NCBI GenBank assembly: GCA_016125375.1
Contig: WGLU01000008.1
Coordinates: 124,001 to 188,000 of the forward strand
DNA: 64,000 nucleotides
Direction of reading: 5' to 3'
Source: Pseudomonadota bacterium
GTDB taxonomy: Bacteria > Pseudomonadota > Alphaproteobacteria > UBA1280 > RI-95
How positions within the stretch are numbered: the stretch's first letter is position 1; each line of letters starts with the position of its first letter. A program made the translations under genes and the position numbers. Below the pieces are notes generated by a model. It did no database searches and was not told the origin of the DNA. It was given only the letters and a program-made list of their open reading frames with translations. Below are positions 38,165 to 46,815 of the stretch, in pieces.

Positions 38165-41100
38165 GAGAGCTTATTGCCACCTGTGTAGAACGCAGCCGTA
38201 CCATGGCACTGATTCTGGTGCTGATTTTTGTTGCGGGTATTTACGCCTACATCGCCATCCCCAAGGAATCGGAGCCGGATATTCCCATCCCGATTATCTA
38301 CGTCAGCATGCACCACGAAGGGATTTCACCGGAAGATGCGGTGAGTATGCTCATCAAACCGATGGAAGTGGAACTGCGCAGCATTGCGGGGCTGGACGAG
38401 CTCGAAGCCACCGCCTATGAGGGTGGTGCCAACGTGTTGATGAAGTTCGAGGCCGGTTTTGACAACAAGCGTGCACTGGATGACGTGCGCGCCAAGGTGG
38501 ATATTGCCAAGGCCGACCTGCCGGACGAAACCGACGAGCCGACCATTACGGAAGTGAACGTATCGGACTTTCCGATTCTGACAGTCATTCTGTCCGGCCA
38601 GTTGCCGGAGCGTGCGCTCAAACGCATAGCCGAAACCTTGCAGGACTATCTGGAATCTGTACCTGGCGTACTGGAAGCCAAGGTTGTCGGCGCACGGGAA
38701 GAACAGGTCGTGCTGGAAATCGACCGCGCCAAACTGGAGTCCTATGGTATTACCCTGCAAGACATGTACAACGCCGTGTCGCTGGGCAACAAGCTGGTAG
38801 CCGCAGGCAGTCTGGAGATGGGTTCGTCCCGCTATCCGGTCAAAATCCCGGGGCTTTTCCGTACACCGCAGGAGCTGCTTGACCTGCCGGTCTACGCCGA
38901 CGACCAGCGCACCGTGCTGGTACGGGATATTGCCGAGGTCAAACCCACATTCAAAGACGCCACCGCCGTCACCCGCGTCAACGGCAAACCTGCGATTACG
39001 CTGGAAATCCGTAAACGTATCGGTGCCAACATCATCAGTACCGTGGACGGCATCAAATACGTGGTGGACACCTTTATGAAACAGGCCCCCGAAGGACTGA
39101 GTGTCAGCTACACGGGGGATAAGTCCGTCGGCATCGCCCGCATGCTGAACGACCTACAGAACAACGTGCTGATTGCGATTTTCCTTGTCATGGTGGTGCT
39201 GATTGCCGCCATGGGCATCCGCCCTGCCTTGCTGGTGGCCTTTGCCATTCCCGGGTCGTTCTTGCTGGGGATTCTGGTGCTGTTTTCCACGGGTTTGACG
39301 GCAAACATCGTGGTGCTGTTCTCGCTGATTCTGTCGGTGGGTATGCTGGTTGATGGCGCCATCGTGGTGGTGGAGCTTGCTGACCAACGCCTGCAAGCGG
39401 GGGACAGCCGCAAGGATGCCTACGTTTACGCCGCCCAGTACATGGCATGGCCGATTATCGCCTCGACCGCAACAACGCTTGCCGCCTTTATGCCGCTCAT
39501 CGCATGGCCGGGCATCGTTGGCGAGTTCATGAAGTTCCTGCCGATTACGCTGATTTACACCCTGTTAGCCTCGCTCCTGATGGCACTGCTGTTCCTGCCG
39601 ATGGTCGGTGCACGCTTTGGCGGCGTGAGCAAATATGCCGTGCCGATTGCCAACAGCGCTCTCATCAACTGGTACACCCGCAAGCTGGAGGCCGCCATTG
39701 CCGCCCCGGGCAAAGTGCTGCGCTACATGATTGTAATGTTCGTCGGCAGCATTGTGCTGTACGGCTTTTTGGGCCGTGGTGTGGAGTTTTTCCCGAACGT
39801 GGAGCCCGAGCGTGTTCAGCTCAAGGTGCATGCAGCCGGTGACTACTCCCTGAACGAGCAGGACAGTATGATGAAAGAGGTCGAGGCCCGCATCCTTGAC
39901 CTGCCGGAGATTAAAACCTTCTACGTGGTGACCGGACAGAACAGCCGTCAGGGCGATGCAGCCGAAGACCAGATCGGCACCGTGACCATGGAGCTGAAAG
40001 ACTGGGAGGACCGTGACCGCACAGCGGACGAGGTGCTGGCCGATGTGATGGGCCGTACAGCGGATATTTATGGCGTGCGTGTAGAAACCGCCAAGGAACA
40101 GGGCGGGCCGACACAAGGTAAACCCATCAAGGTCGTCATCAGTGGCAGCAACATCCAGGACCTGCTGGATGTGACGCGCCAGATTCGTGCCATGCTGGAA
40201 AAAATCCCCGGCACCATGAACGTGGACGACACCCGCCCCCTGCCCGGTATTGAGTGGAACATCCGCTTTGACCGCTCCGAAGTCGCCAAAGCCGGTGTGA
40301 CAATTGACATGATTGGTACAGTTATCCGCCTGGCCACCAACGGCGTTATTCTGGATACCATCCGCCCCGAGGGCGTTAAGGACGAGGTTGACATTACCGC
40401 GCGCTTTAAAAGCGATAACCGCACCCTGTCGGTTATAGACGACCTGACCATCGGGACCGAGGCGGGACAAATACCTATCAGCCACATGGTTACCCGCACG
40501 GCCAAACAGAAGGTCAGTACCATCAAGCGCCTTGACCAGAAAAACGTTTTCTATGCCGAGGCAGATGCCACACCCGGCGTACTGCCCGATGCGGTGATGA
40601 AACAGCTCAAGGAAGAACTGAAAACCCTCAAACTACCCACCGGTGTTACCATCGACTTTAAAGGCGAGGACAAAGACCAGCGCGAAGCTGCCGAGTTCCT
40701 GCAAAAGGCCTTTATCGTCGCCTTGTTCATCATGGCGATTATTCTGGTCACGCAATTTAACAGCTACTGGCAGACGTTCATCATCCTGTCAGCGGTGATC
40801 CTGTCCACTACAGGGGTATTGCTGGGACATATTCTGACCATGGAGCCCTTCGGAATTGTGATGAGCGGCCTTGGCGTGATTGCCCTAGCGGGGATTGTGG
40901 TCAACAACAACATCGTGCTGATTGATACCTTCAACAAACTGGTCACCGAAATGCCGGACTGGCGCGAGGCACTGGTCGAAACAGCCCGCAGCCGCCTGCG
41001 CCCCGTTATGCTGACGGCCGTCACCACCATGATTGGCTTGTTGCCCATGGCGGCTAAAATCAACATCGACCTGATTGCCCGCTCGGTGGTCTATAACAGC

Positions 41101-41277
41101 CCATCCACCCAGTGGTGGAACCAGCTGGCAACCAGTATCATTTTCGGCCTCGGCTTTGCGACGGTACTGACCCTGATTGTGACCCCGGCCATGATTGCGC
41201 TGGGCATGCAACGGGCTGAGCGTAAAAAGGCCGCGCAGGCACGTGCATCTGCACCGTCGCCCCGCGTACACGCCTAA
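38161..41277 (+). CDS. RND-family efflux pump permease
   Basis: 1038 residues, standard length for the HAE/AcrB class, with 12 predicted membrane helices. There is an N-terminal helix, a first periplasmic domain (~35-330), helices 2-6 (LIAIFLVMVVLIAAMG ... ), a second periplasmic domain and helices 8-12. In TM4 the usual Asp-Asp/Asn pair reads LVDGAIVVVE, so one of the two proton-relay positions is Gly. The export substrate is unknown. It is the last gene of the three-gene operon, overlapping the PerM gene by four bases. Confidence 0.92.
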   Translation: MRELIATCVERSRTMALILVLIFVAGIYAYIAIPKESEPDIPIPIIYVSMHHEGISPEDAVSMLIKPMEVELRSIAGLDELEATAYEGGANVLMKFEAGFDNKRALDDVRAKVDIAKADLPDETDEPTITEVNVSDFPILTVILSGQLPERALKRIAETLQDYLESVPGVLEAKVVGAREEQVVLEIDRAKLESYGITLQDMYNAVSLGNKLVAAGSLEMGSSRYPVKIPGLFRTPQELLDLPVYADDQRTVLVRDIAEVKPTFKDATAVTRVNGKPAITLEIRKRIGANIISTVDGIKYVVDTFMKQAPEGLSVSYTGDKSVGIARMLNDLQNNVLIAIFLVMVVLIAAMGIRPALLVAFAIPGSFLLGILVLFSTGLTANIVVLFSLILSVGMLVDGAIVVVELADQRLQAGDSRKDAYVYAAQYMAWPIIASTATTLAAFMPLIAWPGIVGEFMKFLPITLIYTLLASLLMALLFLPMVGARFGGVSKYAVPIANSALINWYTRKLEAAIAAPGKVLRYMIVMFVGSIVLYGFLGRGVEFFPNVEPERVQLKVHAAGDYSLNEQDSMMKEVEARILDLPEIKTFYVVTGQNSRQGDAAEDQIGTVTMELKDWEDRDRTADEVLADVMGRTADIYGVRVETAKEQGGPTQGKPIKVVISGSNIQDLLDVTRQIRAMLEKIPGTMNVDDTRPLPGIEWNIRFDRSEVAKAGVTIDMIGTVIRLATNGVILDTIRPEGVKDEVDITARFKSDNRTLSVIDDLTIGTEAGQIPISHMVTRTAKQKVSTIKRLDQKNVFYAEADATPGVLPDAVMKQLKEELKTLKLPTGVTIDFKGEDKDQREAAEFLQKAFIVALFIMAIILVTQFNSYWQTFIILSAVILSTTGVLLGHILTMEPFGIVMSGLGVIALAGIVVNNNIVLIDTFNKLVTEMPDWREALVETARSRLRPVMLTAVTTMIGLLPMAAKINIDLIARSVVYNSPSTQWWNQLATSIIFGLGFATVLTLIVTPAMIALGMQRAERKKAAQARASAPSPRVHA

Positions 41278-41336
41278 GCGCTTTATAGCGGCGCGCAGGT
41301 TGTGTACACTGGAGAAAATAACCGGAGCAGCCCAGG

Positions 41337-41606
41337 ATGAAACAACGCCAGACCTACATTGTGTTTGTTCGTGATAACACCACGGGCGGCGAGTTCATCC
41401 ATACTTATGCGGAAAGTGCCGGGCAGCACCACAGGGCCATAGAGGCCACACGCCGTAAATACGCCGAGCCGCGCTACACCGTACACACCGCCTATACACT
41501 GGATGAACTGGAAAACATGACCAGCACCATACGCCGTTGGACTGCCCAACCCAAACGCACCGAGCAACTGGCCATGCCGGACTTTTTGCAACTTGCCAAG
41601 GCCTAA
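41337..41606 (+). CDS. Small hypothetical protein
   Basis: 89 residues, soluble, basic, Thr/Arg/Glu-rich, beginning MKQRQTYIVFVRDNTTGGEF with a beta-strand/loop pattern and ending in a helix. No family recognised. It starts 59 bases after the efflux pump and is followed by a terminator, so it may be the tail gene of that operon. Confidence 0.5.
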   Translation: MKQRQTYIVFVRDNTTGGEFIHTYAESAGQHHRAIEATRRKYAEPRYTVHTAYTLDELENMTSTIRRWTAQPKRTEQLAMPDFLQLAKA

Positions 41607-41617
41607 GGCCTGTACGT

Positions 41618-41647
41618 AAAAAACCCCCGCTGTGCGGGGGTTTTTTT
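41618..41647. terminator. Bidirectional terminator
   Basis: AAAACCCCCGC-TGT-GCGGGGGTTTT with A and T runs on both sides, between convergent genes. Confidence 0.87.
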
Positions 41648-42230
41648 ATGCGGCGCGGTTGCGGAATCTGCGGACAATCAATGCGTCCAGACTGAGTGTT
41701 CCGGCACCGGTAAAGAACAGCGACAGCAACATGATGAAATAGGTAGCGGCAAACTCTATCCCGTTATTCAACAGCACCAGCGGCCCGTGGCGCACCAGCT
41801 CCTGATATTGCGGGTAGTCCTGTGCCCACTCCTTGAACTGGGTCAACGCAGTCGCCCCTTCCATCATGCCGAACCAGTAGGAGTCTGACGCGGCAATCGC
41901 CAGCCAGCCATTACCCAGATGGACCGAGAAGATGGCAACCAGCATCGTCACCATCAGGGGAACCGTCGCCCAGCGTGTGGCCACACCGGCCAGCAGTGCC
42001 ATTGACCCGCCCAGCTCGGCCATTATGGCCATAACTGCCATCAGCGTGGGGAACGGCAGCCCCAGACTGTCCCCAAACCAGGACACCGTATCCGGGAAAC
42101 CCCTCAGCTTGTTCACACCTGCCTCCCACAAGGGCAGAAACAGATAAATACGCATCAGCAGTGGTGCCAGACCGTCGGCGATACGTGTTTTGTCCAACAG
42201 GTCCTGCGCGTGGTTGAGGAGTTTGATCAT
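41646..42230 (-). CDS. DoxX-family membrane protein
   Basis: 194 residues with four membrane helices and the DoxX signatures: LLMRIYLFLPLWEAGVNKLRGF near residue 22 and MAELGGSMALLAGVATRWA near 68. The family (DoxX/YphA-like) is linked in some bacteria to thiosulphate oxidation, disulphide stress or membrane redox balance; the role here is unknown. An AAGGAA site precedes the ATG. The EAL gene lies 62 bases upstream on the same strand. Confidence 0.8.
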   Translation of the reverse strand: MIKLLNHAQDLLDKTRIADGLAPLLMRIYLFLPLWEAGVNKLRGFPDTVSWFGDSLGLPFPTLMAVMAIMAELGGSMALLAGVATRWATVPLMVTMLVAIFSVHLGNGWLAIAASDSYWFGMMEGATALTQFKEWAQDYPQYQELVRHGPLVLLNNGIEFAATYFIMLLSLFFTGAGTLSLDALIVRRFRNRAA

Positions 42231-42292
42231 GTCCGGGGGTTTCCTTGGTTAAGTGCCTTCGGGAAAGGGATTCGTGGCCCCTTGGGAAAAGG

Positions 42293-43120
42293 TTACACGT
42301 TACCCAGCGCCTCGGGCGCTGCCATGTTCACATAGATAATGCCGAACTCCTGAAACAGTTTTTCTGCCGCGGCCAGCGACGGTGTGTGTTCGGCAATCAG
42401 CGTTAGTTGACGGTCATCACAAATCGCGAGCAACTCTTCCTGTTCATGGGGGTCAGGGTCAAGAAAACGCTCGACCACATGTTCCGACAGTTTGACAAAA
42501 TCCAGCGGGAGCTTGCGCACGTGCTCCAGCGTGTGGTGACCGTCGCCATAGTCATCCAGCGCCCAGCGGTAGCCCTGCTCCTTGAGAGTATCCATAAAAT
42601 CCACCAGTGCCATGTTGGCCGGCAGGTATTCGGTTTCCGTAATTTCCAGAATCACATAAGCAGGGTCACCGCCCATTTGCTCGTAGTGACGCAGCACCTC
42701 TGCCACGCGGTCACGGTGCGGGCCGTCTCGTAACAGTGCCGGGGGCACGTTAATGCTGATATGCCGCCCCAGCCTGTGCACGTGGGTCAACTGTTCGACC
42801 AGCAGGTAAGGGATGACTTTCGGGAACAGTTTCAGGTCCTGTACCGCCATCAGACTGTCAAATACGGGGAGCGGTTTACCTGCATCATCAAAAATCCGCA
42901 GCAACATTTCGGAAAAAAGCTCTGTGCCCGTCCGGCTGTTCAGTACCGGCAGAGTGACGAATTTGACGGTCCCGTTGCGCAACGCATCGATAGCCCCCTG
43001 TGCCAGCAAGCGCTGGCTGCGGGCCTGCGCTTGGCTCTGACCGCCCTGAATCAGCGCATCCACCCCCGCATCCAGCAGGGAGGTGACTTCGTCTATCGGG
43101 GGCAGGGCAAAGCGGGTCAT
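42293..43120 (-). CDS. Degenerate EAL-domain protein
   Basis: 275 residues with a C-terminal EAL-like barrel from ~70. Visible family points are SEMLLRI at the EAL position, HISINVPP with the metal Asn, ILEITETEY, ALDDYGDGHHTLEHVRKLPLDFVKLS and LIAEHTP. The EAL triad itself reads EML, the DDFG loop reads DDYG, and the downstream Glu-Val-Glu segment is lost. True EAL enzymes hydrolyse cyclic di-GMP; this one may be weak or act as a c-di-GMP/protein-binding regulator. There is no GGDEF or membrane part. Confidence 0.75.
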   Translation of the reverse strand: MTRFALPPIDEVTSLLDAGVDALIQGGQSQAQARSQRLLAQGAIDALRNGTVKFVTLPVLNSRTGTELFSEMLLRIFDDAGKPLPVFDSLMAVQDLKLFPKVIPYLLVEQLTHVHRLGRHISINVPPALLRDGPHRDRVAEVLRHYEQMGGDPAYVILEITETEYLPANMALVDFMDTLKEQGYRWALDDYGDGHHTLEHVRKLPLDFVKLSEHVVERFLDPDPHEQEELLAICDDRQLTLIAEHTPSLAAAEKLFQEFGIIYVNMAAPEALGNV

Positions 43121-43173
43121 TTGTTATCCGTCGTGTTAAAATCCTCTACTAATATACGCATTCCCTTGCTTTT

Positions 43174-43205
43174 CGCCAAAAAAAAGCCGCCCCGAAGGGC
43201 GGCTT
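43174..43205 (-). terminator. Minus-strand terminator of the nuclease-candidate gene
   Basis: Reading minus: AAGCCGCCC-TTCG-GGGCGGCTT then a run of T residues. Confidence 0.85.
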
Positions 43206-43210
43206 GACGC

Positions 43211-43912
43211 TTATTGGAAGAACTGGGCCACCATACGGCGGCGCCAGCCTTCGAGCTGTTGGGGAGTCACATCCTCGGTCACCAGATGGACCTGCAAAGG
43301 CGTTGCAGGGGTCACCTTGTCGCGGATGAACACCAGATAGCCGACGGTGATGGGCTTCATCCGGCGTTTCAGTTCCTTCTTGAAGCGGAACCGTGCGCCG
43401 AAAGCGTAGCCGAGCAGCTTGTCGATCATGTTGGTGGGGCTGCGGCGGATGGTGCCGTCATCGTCCACGTACATGGCCGTGGAACTGGCGTTCTTGTAGT
43501 CCAGCACCATATAGCGCTTGCGGACCTTGCCGTAGGCAACCAGATCCGGCTCGCCCAGATGGGTGGCGATGCCGGCAGCTTCGTCCAGATAGACGAAAGG
43601 CAGCCCCCACTCCTCGCGGAACCAGGAGATGTCTTCCTTCTTGCAGAAGGCGTCGATCCAGTCCACGCCGGCCAGCACCCAGGTGCGGATCTCGGCTTCG
43701 GTCCAGTCGCCCACACCCACGGGATCGCCGTCGGCGACCTTGAGCAGCTTGCGCATGGCGACGAAATGGTTGTCGAGCTGGAGTTTCACCCAGTCGCGGT
43801 AGTGGCCGGACATGCGGGTGCGCTTGTTGTAAAAGTAGAGCTTGAGTGCCTTGTGCAGACGGTCGCCCAGATAACTGGGTACCGACACCGACACGGTATG
43901 ATAGAGGGTCAT
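43211..43912 (-). CDS. Candidate PD-(D/E)XK-fold nuclease, phage-like
   Basis: 233 residues, soluble, starting after a near-perfect AAAGGAGGGG ribosome site. At ~118-143 it has GEPDLVAYGKVRKRYMVLDY followed by KNASS. This has the spacing and hydrophobic pattern of the PD-(D/E)XK core (acidic residue in P-D-L, then hydrophobic strand, D-x-K), as in RecB/Cas4-like exonucleases. An upstream acidic/His residue and a downstream basic helix (ARFRFKKELKRRMK) are compatible. It is therefore a candidate DNA nuclease, not proven. Lysine is nearly always AAG and GC is higher than in neighbouring genes, as in the divergent gene at 44221, pointing to a shared foreign origin. Confidence 0.6.
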   Translation of the reverse strand: MTLYHTVSVSVPSYLGDRLHKALKLYFYNKRTRMSGHYRDWVKLQLDNHFVAMRKLLKVADGDPVGVGDWTEAEIRTWVLAGVDWIDAFCKKEDISWFREEWGLPFVYLDEAAGIATHLGEPDLVAYGKVRKRYMVLDYKNASSTAMYVDDDGTIRRSPTNMIDKLLGYAFGARFRFKKELKRRMKPITVGYLVFIRDKVTPATPLQVHLVTEDVTPQQLEGWRRRMVAQFFQ

Positions 43913-44220
43913 ATCACCCCTCCTTTGGTCGAATGGGGCAGAATGAAAGGGAAATAAGGGATAAAAGGGCAAAAAAGATGCGCCGTGTAACATCAGGCGT
44001 TAGAAGGGTTATCTCACATTCTTTACTTGGTTGTAAATGATTGACAATCATCAAGACCGGCTGTAATCTCTGGACAGCTCAAAAGCATCTTGCTTTAACT
44101 TTTCTCGAGTGCTCGTTTTTGCACTTGCGGATTTCCCCCTTTTTTCTCTTCGTCAGCTCTCTTTCTTTAGTCGTCAACACGACACAAAGGCATGTCCGGG
44201 AGACCGGGCATGAAATCCCC
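43913..44220. other. Divergent regulatory region of the phage-like islet (308 bases, no gene)
   Basis: The region is AT-richer than both flanking genes. It holds a strong minus Shine-Dalgarno (AAAGGAGG), a 15-base palindrome overlapping a TTGACA box, a long plus-strand leader with pyrimidine tracts, and a hairpin before the 44221 ATG. I see no open frame worth calling. Confidence 0.6.
44037..44069 (+). promoter_or_regulatory. Promoter with overlapping palindromic operator
   Basis: A perfect -35 box TTGACA (44041-44046), a 17-base spacer and a weaker -10 TAATCT (44064-44069). The exact inverted repeat ATGATTG-A-CAATCAT (44037-44051) covers the -35 box, the classic place for a repressor operator. 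Confidence 0.5.
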
Positions 44221-44223
44221 ATG
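44186..44223 (+). promoter_or_regulatory. Shine-Dalgarno separated from its ATG by a bridging hairpin
   Basis: AAAGG (44186-44190) is 30 bases from the ATG at 44221, too far for initiation. Between them lies a 9-base-pair hairpin (CATGTCCGG, loop GAGA, CCGGGCATG, 44191-44212; one U-G pair). When it is folded, only 8 bases remain between the Shine-Dalgarno side and the ATG. No other ribosome site is present. Phage T4 gene 25 is a known case of such a hairpin restoring spacing. Confidence 0.5.
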
Positions 44224-45906
44224 GCTAACAAAAAGTCCCGAAAGGTCAGTAAGGCCTCGGACTACACTTCCCGTAGCCACTACGAGAAGTTTGCCGAAGT
44301 CTACAACAACTGGCAGGAATACCCGACCGACGCCGACGTGGCGAAGCAGTTCGGCATTGCGTCCGAACGCGTCAAGAACCGTCTGCGCAACTACCTCGGC
44401 ATGCAGAAGCGCCATCCCGAGATGGACCTGCCGCCGCTCCTCAACCGCAAGGACAGCGACTTCGAAAAGGGCTTCATCGTCTACTTCGAAGACTACCTCC
44501 GCGCGGAAGAGTACCGCATCGACATGAAGACGCTCGGCGGCAAGGGCCGCTACGTCATCACGTCGGCGATGTACAACGGCGACCTCTGCCGCGAATGGTG
44601 GACCACGCTGAAGCGTTACGCCAAGGACCGCGATGCCACCCTGGTGGTGCTGCCGACCAAGTACGGCACCAGCCTGGAGCAGCTGCCCGATCAGCTGAAG
44701 GGCTACGTGTGTTTCGAGGACGCGATGCTCAACGAGGTTTTCCGCATCAACGCGACGGCGCACATCCGCCCGACCACGCTGCACCCGCTGCGTCAGGTCC
44801 GCGCGACGCGTCGTAACCTCAGCGAAATCATCGCTTCGCCGAAGGTCGACCTGAACTTCATCCCGGTCAGCAACAACGCGCTGCCGAAGGTCACCATGAC
44901 CACCGGCTCGTGCACCTTCCCGAACTACAATCCGGGCATGGTGGGCGCCAAGGCCGAGAAGCAGCACCTGTTCGGTGCCGTGGTGGTGGAGATCGTGGAC
45001 GACACGACCTTCCACTTCCGTCAGCTCATCGCCGACGACAAGTTCGGCGTGTGCGACATCAACATGAAGTACTACCACCCGCACGGCATCCGGCAGATCG
45101 ACTCGGTCGATACGCTGGTGACCGGCGACTGGCACGTGTGGCAGACCTGCCCCGTGGTGCGCGAGGTGACCTACGGCAAGGGCGGCATCGTCGACCTTCT
45201 CAAGCCGAAGTTCGTCATCAAGCACGACCTGATGGACAGCACGTCCATCAGCCACCACAACCAGCATGACCGTGTCCTGCTGGCGCAGCTGTCCGCTGCC
45301 GGCCACCTCAGCCTCAGGGCTGAGCTGGAGGCCAACGTGGACGAAGTCGTCTACATCCTCCAGTCGTCCGGCGATGCCGACATCGTGGTGGTGCGCTCGA
45401 ACCATGACGAGCACCTCGACCGCTACCTCACCGAGGCGCGGTACATGAACGATCCGACCAACTACCGGATCGGCCATGAGCTGGTGCCCCCGATGGTCGA
45501 CGGCGAGATGCCGTTCGCCTGGTATGTGCGCAAGCGCATCCTGGAGCGGATTGCCGCCGGTGAGCTCAAGATGGATGGCGACGTGGCGATGAAGCGCCTC
45601 AAGTTCCTGGTTCGGGACGAGGACTTCTACCGTCACGGCATTCAGCTGGGCATGCACGGCGACAAGGGTGCCAACGGCGCCCGTGGCTCGCTGCAGCAGT
45701 TCCTGAAGGGCGTCGGTGCGACCGTCACCGGTCACAACCACACCCCCATGATCGATGGCCCGAACTGGGTCGTCGGCACGGGTACCCGCCTCAAGCTGGC
45801 CTACACCAAGGGCCTTTCGAGCTGGTGCAACTCCCACGTTGTCATCTTCCCGAATGGTCAGCGCATGATGATCAACATCATCCAGGGCGCCTGGCGTAAG
45901 GTCTAA
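44221..45906 (+). CDS. Mre11-like metallophosphoesterase, phage-type nuclease candidate
   Basis: 561 residues. The N-terminal ~65 residues contain a helix-turn-helix-like stretch (TDADVAKQFGIASERVKNRL). The C-terminal half has the dimetal phosphoesterase pattern in order: GDWHVW (~302, D-x-H), HHNQHD (~345), RSNHDEHLD (~392, N-H-D), GMHGDKG (~477) and TGHNHTP (~504, G-H-x-H). The large size and divergent sequence recall phage proteins such as T5 A1, which is implicated in host DNA breakdown; that relation is my inference. Lysine is almost always AAG and Ser/Leu/Val codons end in C or G more than in neighbours. It is divergent from the PD-(D/E)XK candidate and followed by its own terminator. 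Confidence 0.72.
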   Translation: MANKKSRKVSKASDYTSRSHYEKFAEVYNNWQEYPTDADVAKQFGIASERVKNRLRNYLGMQKRHPEMDLPPLLNRKDSDFEKGFIVYFEDYLRAEEYRIDMKTLGGKGRYVITSAMYNGDLCREWWTTLKRYAKDRDATLVVLPTKYGTSLEQLPDQLKGYVCFEDAMLNEVFRINATAHIRPTTLHPLRQVRATRRNLSEIIASPKVDLNFIPVSNNALPKVTMTTGSCTFPNYNPGMVGAKAEKQHLFGAVVVEIVDDTTFHFRQLIADDKFGVCDINMKYYHPHGIRQIDSVDTLVTGDWHVWQTCPVVREVTYGKGGIVDLLKPKFVIKHDLMDSTSISHHNQHDRVLLAQLSAAGHLSLRAELEANVDEVVYILQSSGDADIVVVRSNHDEHLDRYLTEARYMNDPTNYRIGHELVPPMVDGEMPFAWYVRKRILERIAAGELKMDGDVAMKRLKFLVRDEDFYRHGIQLGMHGDKGANGARGSLQQFLKGVGATVTGHNHTPMIDGPNWVVGTGTRLKLAYTKGLSSWCNSHVVIFPNGQRMMINIIQGAWRKV

Positions 45907-45917
45907 GCCAACGAACG

Positions 45918-45947
45918 AAGAGCCTCCCGCAAGGGAGGCTCTTTTTT
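45918..45947. terminator. Bidirectional terminator
   Basis: AGAGCCTCCC-GCAA-GGGAGGCTCT plus T run. It separates the phage-like gene from the end of the secretion cluster. Confidence 0.88.
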
Positions 45948-45960
45948 CGTCTGTATAGCT

Positions 45961-46815
45961 TTATTTTTTGGCGGTTTGCGGAGCTGGTTGCAACGTAACT
46001 TCGGCCCACAGGCGGCCGCTTTCGGGCATCACTTCCTGCTCGGCTTCTGCCGGTTTGCGGGCGTAGGCCTGACCGCCCAGCACCTCCGGCTTACCGATAT
46101 TGACGGTACCCTGTGCCTGCAAACCCCGCTCCCACTGCATCGGTACCGGATTCAGGAATACACGGCCGTCGTCAAACAGGAGCTGTTCCTCACGTGTGGT
46201 ATCTACCTGCAGTTCCTGCGCGCTCAGCTCCATCTGTGCCTTGCTGCCATCCAGCGCGCGGAGGGTCAGGGTCACTCTAAGGCCACCTGTCACGTCCTGC
46301 CGGGTGGTGGTTTGTTCGAACCCGCCCTTGGCACTAAGCGCAGCCCTGTTAAGCAGAAAACTAACCGGCTTCTGGTGGTCAATTGTTTTGGTCTCGCCGA
46401 TTTCAATCGGAGTCTTTTCGTTCATCAGTTCACGCGCAGGCAATTTGCCGCAGGCCGGATGGCTGATGAGTTTGCTTTGCACGGCCTCCCGCAGCTCTTT
46501 AGGGAGCTTTTCCTTCTTGTCCTGAGACTCACATGCCAAAATGCGGACGGACGCTTCAAAATGCTCGTCAAAGCTTTCTTCGATCGGGGGGATAAGACGC
46601 GAAATCCGGTTAGACCTGTTGGATGGCCCGCCCTGTATGCGCGAGACGCGGGCATTAGGCACCGCAGGTTGTAATGCCGGTGCGGCAGGAACGGAGACAT
46701 GTTCTTCTACGAGCGGCGCAAAAGCAGGCTGCTCCATTTCGGCACGGGCAAAAGCCGGTGCCAGAACAACCAGAAAAGCAGTCAGAACTTGCAGATTAGA
46801 GGATAACCTGTTCAC
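45961..46815 (-). CDS. Periplasmic protein, last gene of the type IV secretion cluster
   Basis: About 284 residues from a GTG start that lies inside the end of the NusA-like gene (20-base overlap). There is a signal peptide (NRLSSNLQVLTAFLVVLAPAFARAE). The mature part has a disordered Pro/Ala/Val N-terminus, then a domain with two Cys (ILACESQ, HPACGK) and a beta-rich C-terminal domain (GGLRVTLTLRALDG, LFDDGRVFLNPVPMQ, LWAEVTLQP). I recognise no family; the position suggests a periplasmic or outer-membrane-associated T4SS component. A longer frame from 46872 would start well inside the upstream gene. Confidence 0.6.
   Translation of the reverse strand: MNRLSSNLQVLTAFLVVLAPAFARAEMEQPAFAPLVEEHVSVPAAPALQPAVPNARVSRIQGGPSNRSNRISRLIPPIEESFDEHFEASVRILACESQDKKEKLPKELREAVQSKLISHPACGKLPARELMNEKTPIEIGETKTIDHQKPVSFLLNRAALSAKGGFEQTTTRQDVTGGLRVTLTLRALDGSKAQMELSAQELQVDTTREEQLLFDDGRVFLNPVPMQWERGLQAQGTVNIGKPEVLGGQAYARKPAEAEQEVMPESGRLWAEVTLQPAPQTAKK

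Noticed and set aside
44167-45837. 556-codon minus-strand frame opposite the metallophosphoesterase gene
   Set aside because: It is a shadow of the GC-rich third positions; its translation is Val/His/Arg-rich without motifs.
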